Part shown: positions 9,750 to 18,263 of the stretch, in pieces
How the letters are laid out: each line of letters starts with the position of its first letter
How positions within the stretch are numbered: position 1 is the stretch's first letter
From: DATFNI01 sp963712305
GTDB lineage: Bacteria > Bacteroidota > Rhodothermia > Balneolales > DATFMH01
DNA length: 64,000 bases
Assembly: GCA_963712305.1 (NCBI GenBank)
Contig: CAVQHI010000001.1
Location: 248,001-312,000 of the forward strand
Reading direction: 5' to 3'
Made by a program: the position numbers and the translations under genes
Notes under the pieces: model-generated
What the model was told of the DNA's origin: nothing
The model's database searches: none
The model's input: only the letters and a program-made list of their open reading frames with translations

Positions 9750-10096
9750 AAGAAGACTCCTTTGGGTTTGTTACGGTTTGGTCACCGGTAAACTACAAAT
9801 CTCGGGGGACGTCTTCTTTTTTATAATACCTCTGCGGCTTTTTATAAATATCCGGACGAGTATAACTCTCAATGAAACTGCTTACAATGTTTTAAAGCGT
9901 ACAAAATCATCAACAAGAAATGGAATAGCTATCCTGGAAAAGCGATTTTATTCTCACGATTAACGAGCATAGAAAATAAATAATGTAAGCGTTTTCATTT
10001 TTTGAGAATAACACTACTTTACTCCTATTCATTTTTCAAATTTTTCCTGAACAAGACTATACATAAGTGTGAAACGCAGTCGCTGGTGGGGGCTTG

Positions 10097-11665
10097 ATGA
10101 TAGAGGCACAAAAAAAACTTTCTAACCCATTTTATGCATTACTGAGTCTGCCGTCAACGGCCATGGGATTTGCACTGTCTGTGCAGATATCGGCACTCAG
10201 TTGGATACTTAACACTAAATATGGTCTGGATATTCACGAAATCGGAATTGTCTGGGCCGCGGGTCCTCTCGCAGGCATTTTCGGACAAGTCATAGTTGGG
10301 CTCATCAGCGATAAGGTCTGGTTCTGGGGAGGCCGACGCCGTCCTTTCATTCTTGCCGGAGGCGTATTGGCAAGTTTAATGTTTCTCGCGTTACCGAATA
10401 TTCAGCAAATCAGTGACTTCCTGGGCTTGGGTGATATTCTTATCGTTGCCCTTTTCATTGCTCTCACACTTGATATGGCGATCAATATCAGCTTCAACCC
10501 GACCCGGTCAATAATTGCTGATGTCACACCCGAGGGTGTTAAACGCACAAAGGGTTATACCTGGATGCAGACCATATCCGGGTTCTTCGGCGTACTCGCT
10601 TATGTGATTGGTGCCGTTTGGAATAATTATGTGCTCATTGGAACGGGTGTGGTATTAGTCCTGCTCTTTTCAATCATCCCTACATATCTCATAGAAGAGC
10701 CACGGAACCTGGAATTGGAAGAGAGCAATGATCCCGAAAAAAAGGATCCGATTACTGCATTGGTCCTTTCTTTCGCCTTGCCGGGGACCGGATTTTTCTA
10801 TCTAAAAAAGCCCGGAAAAGCGTTCATTTACATGCTGCCTGCTCTTATCGGTTATGTCGTTGCATTCACCGAACGCCAGACGTTATCATCGATTCTGTTC
10901 GGAATCATTATCGCAGCAGCAGCAATTGTTCATCTCGCTTCAATCACGTTCTCATTTCGAACCGCACGAGAAATCAACATCGCCAATCCTGCGGTTGATA
11001 CATCTCTGATCGACACGACCAACTGGACTGAACTGATGAAACTCTACGTTGCCCATGGCTTTTCCTGGATCGGCGTACAGACCATGTTTGTGTATATCAT
11101 CGCTTTCATCCAGCAGAAACTGAATCCGGTCGATGCTAATCATACCGGTCAGATCATTGCCATATCGTTCGCTATCCTGAATACCGTTGGTTTTATCCTC
11201 CCTGTTCTTGTACTTGAACCATTGACTGAACGAATCGGACGTGTAAAAACGCACTTTGGATGCATGGTGGTAATGGCGGCAGGCTACTTTCTGATTATCA
11301 GTCTGGGCACGACAACATTTATGCTCTATTTCCTTATGGCTATCCTTGGTATCGGGTGGGCTGCCGTCGTCAGTCTGCCGTTTGCCATTATGTCGGAAAA
11401 AGTGCACAAGAGCCGAATGGGATTTTTCATGGGCATTTTCAACCTGTCCGTTGTACTGCCGCAACTTATTGTCAGTCTTATCCTCGGTTATTTCATTAAC
11501 CTGGCTCCCGATAAAAACATCATCTTCTGGATTTCCGGTATTTCCCTCTCTCTTTCAGCCCTGTTCTGGCTGTTTGTTAGCGAGAGTAATCCTTCAAAAA
11601 ATATTAGTACAAATGAAGCGCCAGACATAACCGGTGCGGTTGCCGGCGCTGGCGAACCAGGGTAA
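10097..11665 (+). CDS. MFS transporter (SLC45/glycoside-like) with a mid-protein insert
   Basis: Inner-membrane secondary transporter of 522 residues, longer than the usual 430-460. The N-half carries the DKVWFWGGRRRPFI loop between TM2 and TM3 and the SFNPTRSIIADVTPE segment typical of SLC45-like sugar permeases. Between TM6 and TM7 (residues about 217-290) is an extra hydrophobic piece, LSFALPGTGFFYLKKPGKAF, resembling a TM2/DUF5683-type segment. A TTG precedes the ATG by one codon; the ATG at 10097 is preferred because GGTGGGGG lies just upstream. It probably transports a sugar or glycoside; the substrate is unknown. It stands alone beside the IS element. Confidence 0.8.
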   Translation: MIEAQKKLSNPFYALLSLPSTAMGFALSVQISALSWILNTKYGLDIHEIGIVWAAGPLAGIFGQVIVGLISDKVWFWGGRRRPFILAGGVLASLMFLALPNIQQISDFLGLGDILIVALFIALTLDMAINISFNPTRSIIADVTPEGVKRTKGYTWMQTISGFFGVLAYVIGAVWNNYVLIGTGVVLVLLFSIIPTYLIEEPRNLELEESNDPEKKDPITALVLSFALPGTGFFYLKKPGKAFIYMLPALIGYVVAFTERQTLSSILFGIIIAAAAIVHLASITFSFRTAREINIANPAVDTSLIDTTNWTELMKLYVAHGFSWIGVQTMFVYIIAFIQQKLNPVDANHTGQIIAISFAILNTVGFILPVLVLEPLTERIGRVKTHFGCMVVMAAGYFLIISLGTTTFMLYFLMAILGIGWAAVVSLPFAIMSEKVHKSRMGFFMGIFNLSVVLPQLIVSLILGYFINLAPDKNIIFWISGISLSLSALFWLFVSESNPSKNISTNEAPDITGAVAGAGEPG

Positions 11666-11683
11666 CCTTGAGTCAACCGTACA

Positions 11684-11716
11684 ATTGGAGGGATGTCATT
11701 CTAACATCCCTCCAAT
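11684..11716. repeat. 13-bp perfect hairpin after the MFS gene
   Basis: ATTGGAGGGATGT (11684-11696) pairs with ACATCCCTCCAAT (11704-11716). No T-run follows, so it is more likely an mRNA 3' stabiliser or a repeat than a classical terminator. Confidence 0.55.
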
Positions 11717-11787
11717 CTGATACTACATGAATAATACAGGGGAATTCTTAGTATGATTCGCCAATAGCGTTTAAAAATTAATTGACG

Positions 11788-11819
11788 AAGCGCAAGTCAG
11801 TAAGCGTTGCGCTTTTTTT
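11788..11819 (+). terminator. Rho-independent terminator
   Basis: AAGCGCAA (11788-11795) pairs with TTGCGCTT (11807-11814), followed by a run of T to 11819. It ends the MFS transcript about 120 bases past the stop codon. Confidence 0.75.
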
Positions 11820-11906
11820 ATACATTCATGCAATTCAAAAGATTGTGTTTATCAAAACGCATCTTTTCATACACAAGTCCTGCCACATAATAAAATCCAT
11901 TAAAAA

Positions 11907-12377
11907 ATGAAGACTCTTTGCTTTCTTGCTGTTGTAATTATCGTTCTGAATGCCTGCGCTGGTCGAACGAAAGATGATGATGCAATGAAACAATCCTTGC
12001 CTATTGTTGGCACCTGGAAATTACTAACTGGAACGACGATACAAGGAAAGGATACCGTTGTTACCGACTATACCAAAGGCCAGAACTTTATAAAGATCAT
12101 CAACCATACCCATTTTGCTTTTTTCAACCATGATTTGGACATGGGAAAAGATAGTAGCAATGCAATTTTTGTATCCGGCGGCGGGAAGTATTCGCTGGAT
12201 GGACACAAGTACACAGAACACCTGGAGTATTGCAACTACAGAGAATGGGAAAACAATGATTTCGTATTTACGGTGGCCATAAGTGGGGATACGTTAGTCA
12301 GCAGAGGTATTGAAAAAGTGGAAAAATTAAATGTCGATCGCATCAATATTGAAAAATATGTGAGGTTGGGGAAATAA
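11907..12377 (+). CDS. small lipocalin-like lipoprotein
   Basis: A 156-residue protein with a signal peptide and lipobox (VLNAC, Cys near residue 17), so probably lipid-anchored. The mature part starts IVGTWKLLTGT, the typical opening of lipocalin-like/DUF4488-type beta-barrel domains, and is beta-rich throughout. Function is unknown. It is the first of several stand-alone plus-strand genes separated by long repeat-bearing gaps; no operon partner. Confidence 0.6.
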   Translation: MKTLCFLAVVIIVLNACAGRTKDDDAMKQSLPIVGTWKLLTGTTIQGKDTVVTDYTKGQNFIKIINHTHFAFFNHDLDMGKDSSNAIFVSGGGKYSLDGHKYTEHLEYCNYREWENNDFVFTVAISGDTLVSRGIEKVEKLNVDRINIEKYVRLGK

Positions 12378-12470
12378 TATCCCACGACCTATAACGACTG
12401 GTATCGGTAATTTTGAGAGTATTCGGAAAACTTATTTAAATGAGTTTGATTTATGTTCCGAAGTGAAAGG

Positions 12471-12488
12471 AGGCTCCAAATGGAGCCT
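12471..12488. repeat. hairpin in the gap after the lipocalin-like gene
   Basis: AGGCTCC (12471-12477) pairs with GGAGCCT (12482-12488) with a four-base loop. Possible transcript end for the upstream gene; no strong T-run follows. Confidence 0.45.
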
Positions 12489-12584
12489 GTTCGTTTCGAT
12501 CGTTGCGCTTTTACATAAACAGAATGCTCCTATTGGAGCGTATTATGATGCATGGAATAACTTGTTGGAGAATTTAGCGTGAAT

Positions 12585-12745
12585 CCTTATATCGAACTCG
12601 CGTTAAATACGTTGAGAAGTGTTTCCTTTTTGATTCTTTAGCCTAAGGCGATGTTCATACTTTGTTATCAAATCTGATTTCTTCATTTTAACCTTGACCC
12701 GGCGTTAGAACACCGGGACGATAACATAAACAACGCTTGCGTACG
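12585..12745. repeat. dispersed intergenic repeat, copy A
   Basis: Begins TATATCGAACTCGCGTTAAA and continues with TAAGGCGATGTTCATACTTT near 12650 and a TTCTTCATTTTAACC tract. Related sequence lies at 13893-13960 and 14209-14340, and the first 18 bases recur at about 8246 and 63424. A CCCGG/CCGGG hairpin lies near its end (about 12706-12725). Ends are approximate. Confidence 0.55.
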
Positions 12746-12758
12746 AAGTAAGGATAAC

Positions 12759-13877
12759 ATGAACAGAAAGATAATACTACTACTTGCCCTTCCTTTTCTC
12801 ATTATCTCTTGTCGGTCTAACGAGTATTCTAAATCAAAAGAAAACACTCATCAAGTTGACGAGTATCTTAAAGCAAAAAAAATAATAAGCTCTCTGGATT
12901 CCATTGTAAATCCGAATGGAATTCAGGAAAATTTTCAAGCCAATATTGGTGGAATTAAACAATCAGTATATGTTCGCGGACAAAACAAGAATAACCCCAT
13001 TCTCATTTTTGTGCATGGTGGTCCGGCATCACCAATGGCTCCGGTAGCATGGGCGTTTCAAAGACCCTTTGAGGAGTATTTTACTATTGTTCAATATGAT
13101 CAGAGAGCAGCCGGAAAAACTTTTTTAAATAATGATACGACAAATCTTGCCAATACCTTGACTACCGATCAATATGCCAATGATCTGATTCAATTGACTG
13201 ACTTTATAAGGAAAAAGTACAATAAGAGAAAAGTTATTTTGGTGGGACACAGTTGGGGTACAATAGTTTCTATGACTGCTGTGTTAAAACAACCCGATTT
13301 ATTTTATGCCTATGTAGGTATTGGACAGGTAATAAACGCTATGGATAATGAACGAATTGGTTTTGAATATGCCCTGAAAGAAGCACAACAAAAAAGCGAT
13401 ACTACTGCTTTGGCTGAATTAAAAGCCATTGCCCCCTACCCGGGAGACAAGCCTCTTGAAGTAAAACGGGTCCTGGTCGACAGGAAATGGTTGCAATATT
13501 ATGGCGGTTTGGCTGCTTACAGACATAATACAGATTATTATTTCATGCTACCCAATCTATCTCCCTTGTATTCAAAAAGTGATGTTGACGGAATTGATAA
13601 AGGAATTCAATTCACGTTACCCATACTATTACCCAAACTGTTGAGTGTAAACTTTAAACCAATAAAGAAATTTCCCATTCCTGTTTTCATGTTTATGGGA
13701 CGACACGACTATACAACCCCTTCTGAACCCACAAGTGAATGGTTAAATCAAGTAAAGGCGCCGATTAAAGAAGGGATCTGGTTTGAAAATTCAGCACACT
13801 TGATTCCCATTGAGCAGCCTGGAAAAATGTTAGTTACTTTAGTTGATAAAGTCAGACCCTTAGCAGAAGCAAAATAA
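12759..13877 (+). CDS. alpha/beta-hydrolase lipoprotein (proline-iminopeptidase-like)
   Basis: A 372-residue lipoprotein with a signal peptide ending in a lipobox (FLIISC, Cys near 18). The alpha/beta-hydrolase core shows the oxyanion HGGPASP segment, YDQRAAGKT, and the nucleophile elbow GHSWGT. A late Asp (FMGRHDYTTP) and a His (NSAHLIP) complete the triad. The HGGP and DQR motifs are typical of S33 prolyl iminopeptidase relatives, so it may be a peptidase or an esterase. A good ribosome site (AAGGATAAC) precedes the ATG. AT-rich codon use differs somewhat from neighbouring core genes, fitting an acquired gene. Confidence 0.82.
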   Translation: MNRKIILLLALPFLIISCRSNEYSKSKENTHQVDEYLKAKKIISSLDSIVNPNGIQENFQANIGGIKQSVYVRGQNKNNPILIFVHGGPASPMAPVAWAFQRPFEEYFTIVQYDQRAAGKTFLNNDTTNLANTLTTDQYANDLIQLTDFIRKKYNKRKVILVGHSWGTIVSMTAVLKQPDLFYAYVGIGQVINAMDNERIGFEYALKEAQQKSDTTALAELKAIAPYPGDKPLEVKRVLVDRKWLQYYGGLAAYRHNTDYYFMLPNLSPLYSKSDVDGIDKGIQFTLPILLPKLLSVNFKPIKKFPIPVFMFMGRHDYTTPSEPTSEWLNQVKAPIKEGIWFENSAHLIPIEQPGKMLVTLVDKVRPLAEAK

Positions 13878-13892
13878 TAAAACCACACCGAT

Positions 13893-13965
13893 ACTGACGT
13901 TAATTCATTGTGGCTAAGGTGATGCCCGTACTTTGTTATTAAATTTTAGCATAACATGAATGGAG
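13893..13965. repeat. dispersed intergenic repeat, copy B
   Basis: Starts GATACTGACGTTAATTCATT and contains CTAAGGTGATGCCCGTACTT and TTGTTATTAAATTTTAGC, matching copy A at 12600-12690 with mismatches. It directly follows the hydrolase stop codon. Confidence 0.5.
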
Positions 13966-14029
13966 TTCGTGTTATGCTGTTGTTCATTAAGACAAACCAT
14001 GAAAAAAAACATATTCAAGCAATGATCTA

Positions 14030-14191
14030 ATGAAAATTGCTATCGAGGAACATTTAAAATGTACAGAGTTTACTAGAGTAGGAGCTGTAATTACAAAAAA
14101 TGGAGACCTTCTTTCTAGCGGACATAGAGGACAATTGGAGGGATTAATCCTGGTGCCAGGAGTCGACGAATCTGAAACGAATCGTTTTTAA
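14030..14191 (+). pseudogene. N-terminal fragment of a cytidine/deoxycytidylate deaminase-like gene
   Basis: A short frame of 53 codons reads MKIAIEEHLKCTEF followed by RVGAVITKNGDLLSSGHRG. This matches the N-terminal region of zinc-dependent deaminases (VGAVIVKDGKVL-type strand followed by the HRGE segment that precedes the HAE zinc motif). The frame then runs into unrelated sequence and stops before the HAE and PCxxC motifs, so the product cannot be an active enzyme. It is probably a broken remnant. The assignment rests on about 35 residues. Confidence 0.45.
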
Positions 14192-14208
14192 CGACTTCCT
14201 CCAATGCT

Positions 14209-14345
14209 TATCTCGAACTCACGTTTCTTTAGGATAAGACGATGTTAATATTTTGATGCTAACTCCAATTTATTCATTTTATCCAGGTTATTTTGTGGAG
14301 TTACGAGTATAGCGTTAGCGTCGTACCAACATTATGGCCAGGTTT
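14209..14345. repeat. dispersed intergenic repeat, copy C
   Basis: Starts TTATCTCGAACTCACGTTTC and contains GGATAAGACGATGTTAATAT and TTATTCATTTTATCC, matching copy A. It ends near AGCGTTAGCGTCGTACC, again similar to copy A (AACGCTTGCGTACGAA). No gene is seen between here and 14508. Confidence 0.5.
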
Positions 14346-14507
14346 ATAAAACAATGCGGACAGATAAGAAAACCATCAAAGTTTGTCTTTGATACTCTTT
14401 TAAAAAGGATTTCAAATTCGGCCAACAAAAGTGGAGGCAAGAACCCACTCTAAAAAACGGGGCTTTTCCTAATAGCCTGACAAATAGAAAACTTAAAAAA
14501 TAAAAAA

Positions 14508-14777
14508 ATGATAACAGTAATTATGCAACACGAAGTCAAAGACTTCTCCAAATGGAAAGTAGTTTTTGATGCAGATGAATCCAATCGTGCGAAAGCAGGC
14601 GTTAAGCAACTGGGACTTTATACATCTGTGAAAAATCCAAACGATGTAACCATGATTTTTGAAGCTCCCGGTGCTGATGTTTTAGAGGCTTACACCAATA
14701 ACCCAAGTGTGCAGGAAGACATGAAAAAAGCGGGTGTCACAAGCGCTCCGGTTATTAGTGTACTTAATAAAGTATAG
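14508..14777 (+). CDS. small dimeric alpha-beta-barrel protein
   Basis: An 89-residue cytoplasmic protein with the ferredoxin-like fold pattern of antibiotic-biosynthesis-monooxygenase/EthD-like domains: VIMQHEVKDFSKWKVVFD opens it and a DVTMIFEAPGAD strand follows. The function of such stand-alone domains is usually unknown; oxygenase, isomerase or stress roles occur in the superfamily. It stands alone after a repeat-bearing gap of more than 300 bases. Confidence 0.6.
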   Translation: MITVIMQHEVKDFSKWKVVFDADESNRAKAGVKQLGLYTSVKNPNDVTMIFEAPGADVLEAYTNNPSVQEDMKKAGVTSAPVISVLNKV

Positions 14778-15032
14778 ACACTTAAGCTTTTGTTTATCTG
14801 CTCTAACTTTATCAGATGAATTGTAAAATAGATTTAGGATTCCCTCCTTTATTTTGTGACCTCGAGACTGGTGATTGGACAACCAAACAAATACTTCGAT
14901 CAGTAGGTAGTAGATAAACCAGTCCACATTATTGCATTTAGCTTATGGCGGATGAAGGGTAAAGTTCAAGCCTCATTTTGTATCGTATGGATAGAAAGTA
15001 CCTTAAGTCCGCCAAAGCCAAATGTGGTATCC

Positions 15033-16907
15033 TTATCTCTTCAACTCTAAGACCATCGCCGATTTCGCCGGAATACTCAGCTCTTTCAGATCTACGATCT
15101 TCTCCCCGGTAACCACATTCATAGCCGAGTAGTATCCAGTCATTCGCTCCTGAAACCGATCCGTTGAGAACGTTTGTGCCTTGTCGGCACTGTTGAACGC
15201 TACCATCACACACTGATTATCATTATATCTGAAATAGACATACAAATTATTCTCCGGGATAAACTGCATGAGTTTACCTTCAGAGATTACCTTCTTTCCC
15301 TGCCGCCAGTGAAGTAATGTCCTCATATAATTAAAGATCTCGTTCTGTCCCGGTGTTCTTCCTGCTTCTGTGAATGCATTATGCGGGTCGCCCGGCCAGC
15401 CTCCCGGGAAATCTCTGCGAACGTTGCCGTCATTCGGCTGCTTGGTACCCGTCATCATCAGTTCCGTACCATAGTAAATCTGAGGAATTCCCCGTGTAGT
15501 AAGCAGATACGTTATGGCCATCTTGTATTCATCAGGATCATCACCGATGGATGAAGCAAAGCGATCCAGATCATGGTTATCCAAAAAAATCACATTCTTG
15601 TTCGGATTGTGATACAGAAAATCCTGCGACAGGGCAGTGTACAACCTGGACAGGCCGATATCCCTCCCAAAAGGTTCTGAAAATGCCTTTACCATGGCAA
15701 AATGCATCGGAAAGTCGGTAACACTTGGCAGATGCGAGTTATATCCGTCGCCTAATGGGAAATCTTCCTGCCAATAGGCTTCATCAGGAATTTCCTGCAC
15801 CCAGGCTTCACCGACGATATTCAGATTCGGAAATTCACGCAACACAGCCTGTACCCACTTCGCCATATAGTGTTTATCCGGATATGGATACGTATCCATG
15901 CGGATACCGTCGATTCCGGCATATTCAACCCACCATATCGTGTTTTGAATGAGATAAGTGGCCAATAACGGGTTCTTTTGGTTTAAATCGGGCATATCTT
16001 TTACAAACCAGCCGTCGGTCATCTTCTTAAGATCATATTTCGATGCATAAGGATCTGAAACGGTTTCGGCACGATAATTTGTAATACCATCTCTCTTTAG
16101 GGAGTGCACCCAATCTTTCGTCGGCAGATCATGCATCCACCAGTGATTGCTGCCGATGTGATTGTGGATCATATCCATAATCACTTTGAGGCTGTCTTTG
16201 TGTGCCTCTTTCACCAGCTTTAGAAATTCATCATTGGTCCCGAATCGGCGATCGACCCGGTACATATCGGTTGAAGCATAACCGTGATAACTGTGATAGG
16301 AAGCCGGCATATCTGTCTCGAAAACAGGTGTGAGCCAAAGTGCCGTAACCCCCAGATTTTTTAAGTATCCGAGATGATCCTCGATACCCTTAAAATCACC
16401 ACCATGCCGCCCGGTCAGACTATTCCTGTCCGGATGCTCCAGCATTCCTTTTACATAATCATTCCCTGGGTTTCCGTTGGCAAAACGATCAGGCATCAAC
16501 AGATAAATGACATCCGAGCTGCTGAACCCCTGGTTGCGATCCTTCTCCCTGTGACGTGCCCGAAGGTCGTACGTCCGGTGAAGAACATCCTTCCCATTTT
16601 TGAATGTCAGTTGAAACGATCCGGGATTCGCGCTGTCGCTGATATTCAAATAGACGAATGTGTAATTGGGATTTGTAACATCCACCTGCCGTTCGAGCCG
16701 TACTCCGGGATAATCAAAGGATACCCTGGTTTTTCCGATGTCTTTTCCATGAACCAACAGTTGCAATTCATGATTTTTCATGCCGGTCCACCAGAAGGCC
16801 GGTTCGATTCTTTCAATCTTCGCCTGACTGTAAGCCCTTACATTACTGAAGCAAAAAAATAACAGAGCAGGCAGAAAAAATTTTAAAGACTTAAAAATTG
16901 CTTTCAT
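15033..16907 (-). CDS. GH13 alpha-amylase family enzyme (cyclomaltodextrinase/neopullulanase-like)
   Basis: Secreted or periplasmic glycoside hydrolase of 624 residues that cleaves alpha-1,4 (and possibly alpha-1,6) glucans or cyclodextrins. A signal peptide (about 1-28, ending RAYSQA) is followed by an N-terminal cyclomaltodextrinase beta domain (about 30-115, IERIEPAFWWTGM). The TIM barrel carries GIRMDTYPY (nucleophile Asp near 338), IVGEAWVQ (acid/base Glu near 367) and FLDNHDLDR (third Asp near 446), with a C-terminal beta domain. A GTG start five codons upstream is possible; the ATG at 16907 gives a clean signal peptide. It is divergent from the DUF4159 gene. No SusC/D genes lie beside it. 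Confidence 0.9.
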   Translation of the reverse strand: MKAIFKSLKFFLPALLFFCFSNVRAYSQAKIERIEPAFWWTGMKNHELQLLVHGKDIGKTRVSFDYPGVRLERQVDVTNPNYTFVYLNISDSANPGSFQLTFKNGKDVLHRTYDLRARHREKDRNQGFSSSDVIYLLMPDRFANGNPGNDYVKGMLEHPDRNSLTGRHGGDFKGIEDHLGYLKNLGVTALWLTPVFETDMPASYHSYHGYASTDMYRVDRRFGTNDEFLKLVKEAHKDSLKVIMDMIHNHIGSNHWWMHDLPTKDWVHSLKRDGITNYRAETVSDPYASKYDLKKMTDGWFVKDMPDLNQKNPLLATYLIQNTIWWVEYAGIDGIRMDTYPYPDKHYMAKWVQAVLREFPNLNIVGEAWVQEIPDEAYWQEDFPLGDGYNSHLPSVTDFPMHFAMVKAFSEPFGRDIGLSRLYTALSQDFLYHNPNKNVIFLDNHDLDRFASSIGDDPDEYKMAITYLLTTRGIPQIYYGTELMMTGTKQPNDGNVRRDFPGGWPGDPHNAFTEAGRTPGQNEIFNYMRTLLHWRQGKKVISEGKLMQFIPENNLYVYFRYNDNQCVMVAFNSADKAQTFSTDRFQERMTGYYSAMNVVTGEKIVDLKELSIPAKSAMVLELKR

Positions 16908-17000
16908 ACGAATTCTTATCACAAATTTTGCTGACAGTTCCTTACCTTAATACATGCAAAGATAATGTAAGCGGAACCGGTTTAAAATTAAATCCACTTT

Positions 17001-17726
17001 ATGCTCCCTGTCTCTTTGAACGCGGATATCTCACAGCGTAGTACTGGTAGAATACTGAAGCCCATTTTCTTGCTGTTATTTATGGCCTGCTTCATGCTTA
17101 CTCCGGTTATAACGAAGGCACAGGAATTCAAAGGATTTAAGATTGCCAGGCTGAAGTATCGCGGCGGCGGCGACTGGTACAATGATCCGTCTTCCCTGAC
17201 CAACCTGATCAAATATACCCGAAAATATGTACCGATAGATATCAATATTGAATATGAGGATGTTGATATCGGCAGCCGTGACCTTTTTAAATATCCATGG
17301 GCGTTTGTGACGGGTCATGGAAACATCTCACTTAATGATGCTGAAGCCCGGAACCTCAGGGAATACCTCGATAACGGCGGGTTTCTATATATAGATGATG
17401 ATTACGGCTTTGACACCTACATCCGCAAAGCCATCCAAAAAGTCTATCCTGATGAAAAGTTCGTCGAACTACCCTTTTCTCATCCTATTTACCACCAGGT
17501 ATTTCAATTTCCCGACGGTGTACCTAAAATCCACAAACATAATGGGAAACGCCCGCAGGGATTCGCTATCTTCAGGGATGGAAGAATGGTAATTTACTAC
17601 ACTTACGAATCGAACCTGGCCGATGGCTGGACCAATCAGGATGTACACCACGATCCGGAATGGAAACGCATTGAGTCTTTGAAGATGGGTGTAAATTTAC
17701 TTGTTTATACGCTTACGCAACCTTAG
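17001..17726 (+). CDS. DUF4159 domain protein
   Basis: Secreted or periplasmic protein of 241 residues with an N-terminal hydrophobic signal (about 18-40, ending TKAQ). The body matches the DUF4159 family: FKIARLKYRGGGDWYNDPSS, then YPWAFVTGHGNI and a GGFLYIDDDYG segment. The fold is thought to be related to glutamine-amidotransferase-like flavodoxin folds; no activity is known. It starts a plus-strand run with rpiB, glyA and tatC. The role in that cluster is unclear. Confidence 0.82.
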   Translation: MLPVSLNADISQRSTGRILKPIFLLLFMACFMLTPVITKAQEFKGFKIARLKYRGGGDWYNDPSSLTNLIKYTRKYVPIDINIEYEDVDIGSRDLFKYPWAFVTGHGNISLNDAEARNLREYLDNGGFLYIDDDYGFDTYIRKAIQKVYPDEKFVELPFSHPIYHQVFQFPDGVPKIHKHNGKRPQGFAIFRDGRMVIYYTYESNLADGWTNQDVHHDPEWKRIESLKMGVNLLVYTLTQP

Positions 17727-17802
17727 TAAATAATATGCTTTTTTTTGAACCGTAATTTTTTGGATATTTGGCCTTGACAATACTATGCCAATAGCCTTTA
17801 AC

Positions 17803-18246
17803 ATGATTATACCAATAGCCAGCGATCACGCAGGTTTTCAGGCAAAGGAAAAAGTAAAACTGATACTGGAGGAAAATGGGTTTATGCCGGTTGATTACGG
17901 CACTCATTCCACCGAATCAGTTGATTACGCTGATTTTGCCGTACAGGTGGCTGATGCTGTCGATCGCGGAGATTATCAAAAAGGAATTCTTATTTGTGGT
18001 TCCGGTCAGGGAGTTTGTATGACCGCTAATAAATTTGATCAGATTCGTGCCGCGCTTGTCTGGAATCATGAAATCGCTGAGCTCAGCCGTAAGCATAATG
18101 ATGCCAATATCCTTTGCCTTCCCGGCCGGTTCCTTTCCGATGAAAAGGAACTTAAGGATATCGTTTTGACATGGCTTAATACCGAGTTTGAAGGAGGCCG
18201 TCACTTACGTCGTATTCAAAAAATTCACGCTTTGACCCATCACTAA
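17803..18246 (+). CDS. rpiB: ribose-5-phosphate isomerase B
   Basis: Interconverts ribose-5-phosphate and ribulose-5-phosphate in the pentose phosphate pathway. The 147 residues open with PIASDHAGFQAKE, and CGSGQGVCMTANKF supplies the active-site Cys and anion hole; RAALVWNHEIAELSRKHNDA follows in the family order. An ATG at 17785 would add six residues (MPIAFN). The ATG at 17803 starts just before the first beta strand as in homologues, but neither has a strong ribosome site. glyA begins 17 bases downstream. Confidence 0.9.
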   Translation: MIIPIASDHAGFQAKEKVKLILEENGFMPVDYGTHSTESVDYADFAVQVADAVDRGDYQKGILICGSGQGVCMTANKFDQIRAALVWNHEIAELSRKHNDANILCLPGRFLSDEKELKDIVLTWLNTEFEGGRHLRRIQKIHALTHH

Positions 18247-18263
18247 AACATAATTCACATCAA

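Larger units (their letters stand above)
8370..9820 (-). mobile_element. IS110-family insertion sequence (IS1111-like layout)
   Basis: An element of about 1.45 kb with one DEDD transposase gene (8727-9749) and a long non-coding 3' end (about 8375-8726). AAGACG (8375-8380, followed by CCCTGA) and CGTCTT (9810-9815, preceded by CTCGGGGGA) form a possible subterminal inverted repeat. IS110-family elements lack standard terminal repeats and target duplications, so the limits are estimates. A long non-coding stretch after the transposase gene is the IS1111-group arrangement. GC is higher than in the flanks. Confidence 0.7.

Noticed and set aside
12378..14507. Integron cassette array
   Set aside because: The repeat core resembles half an attC site, but complete paired R''-L''/L'-R' arms were not found in any copy, and no integrase is in the window. 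Kept only as a repeat zone.
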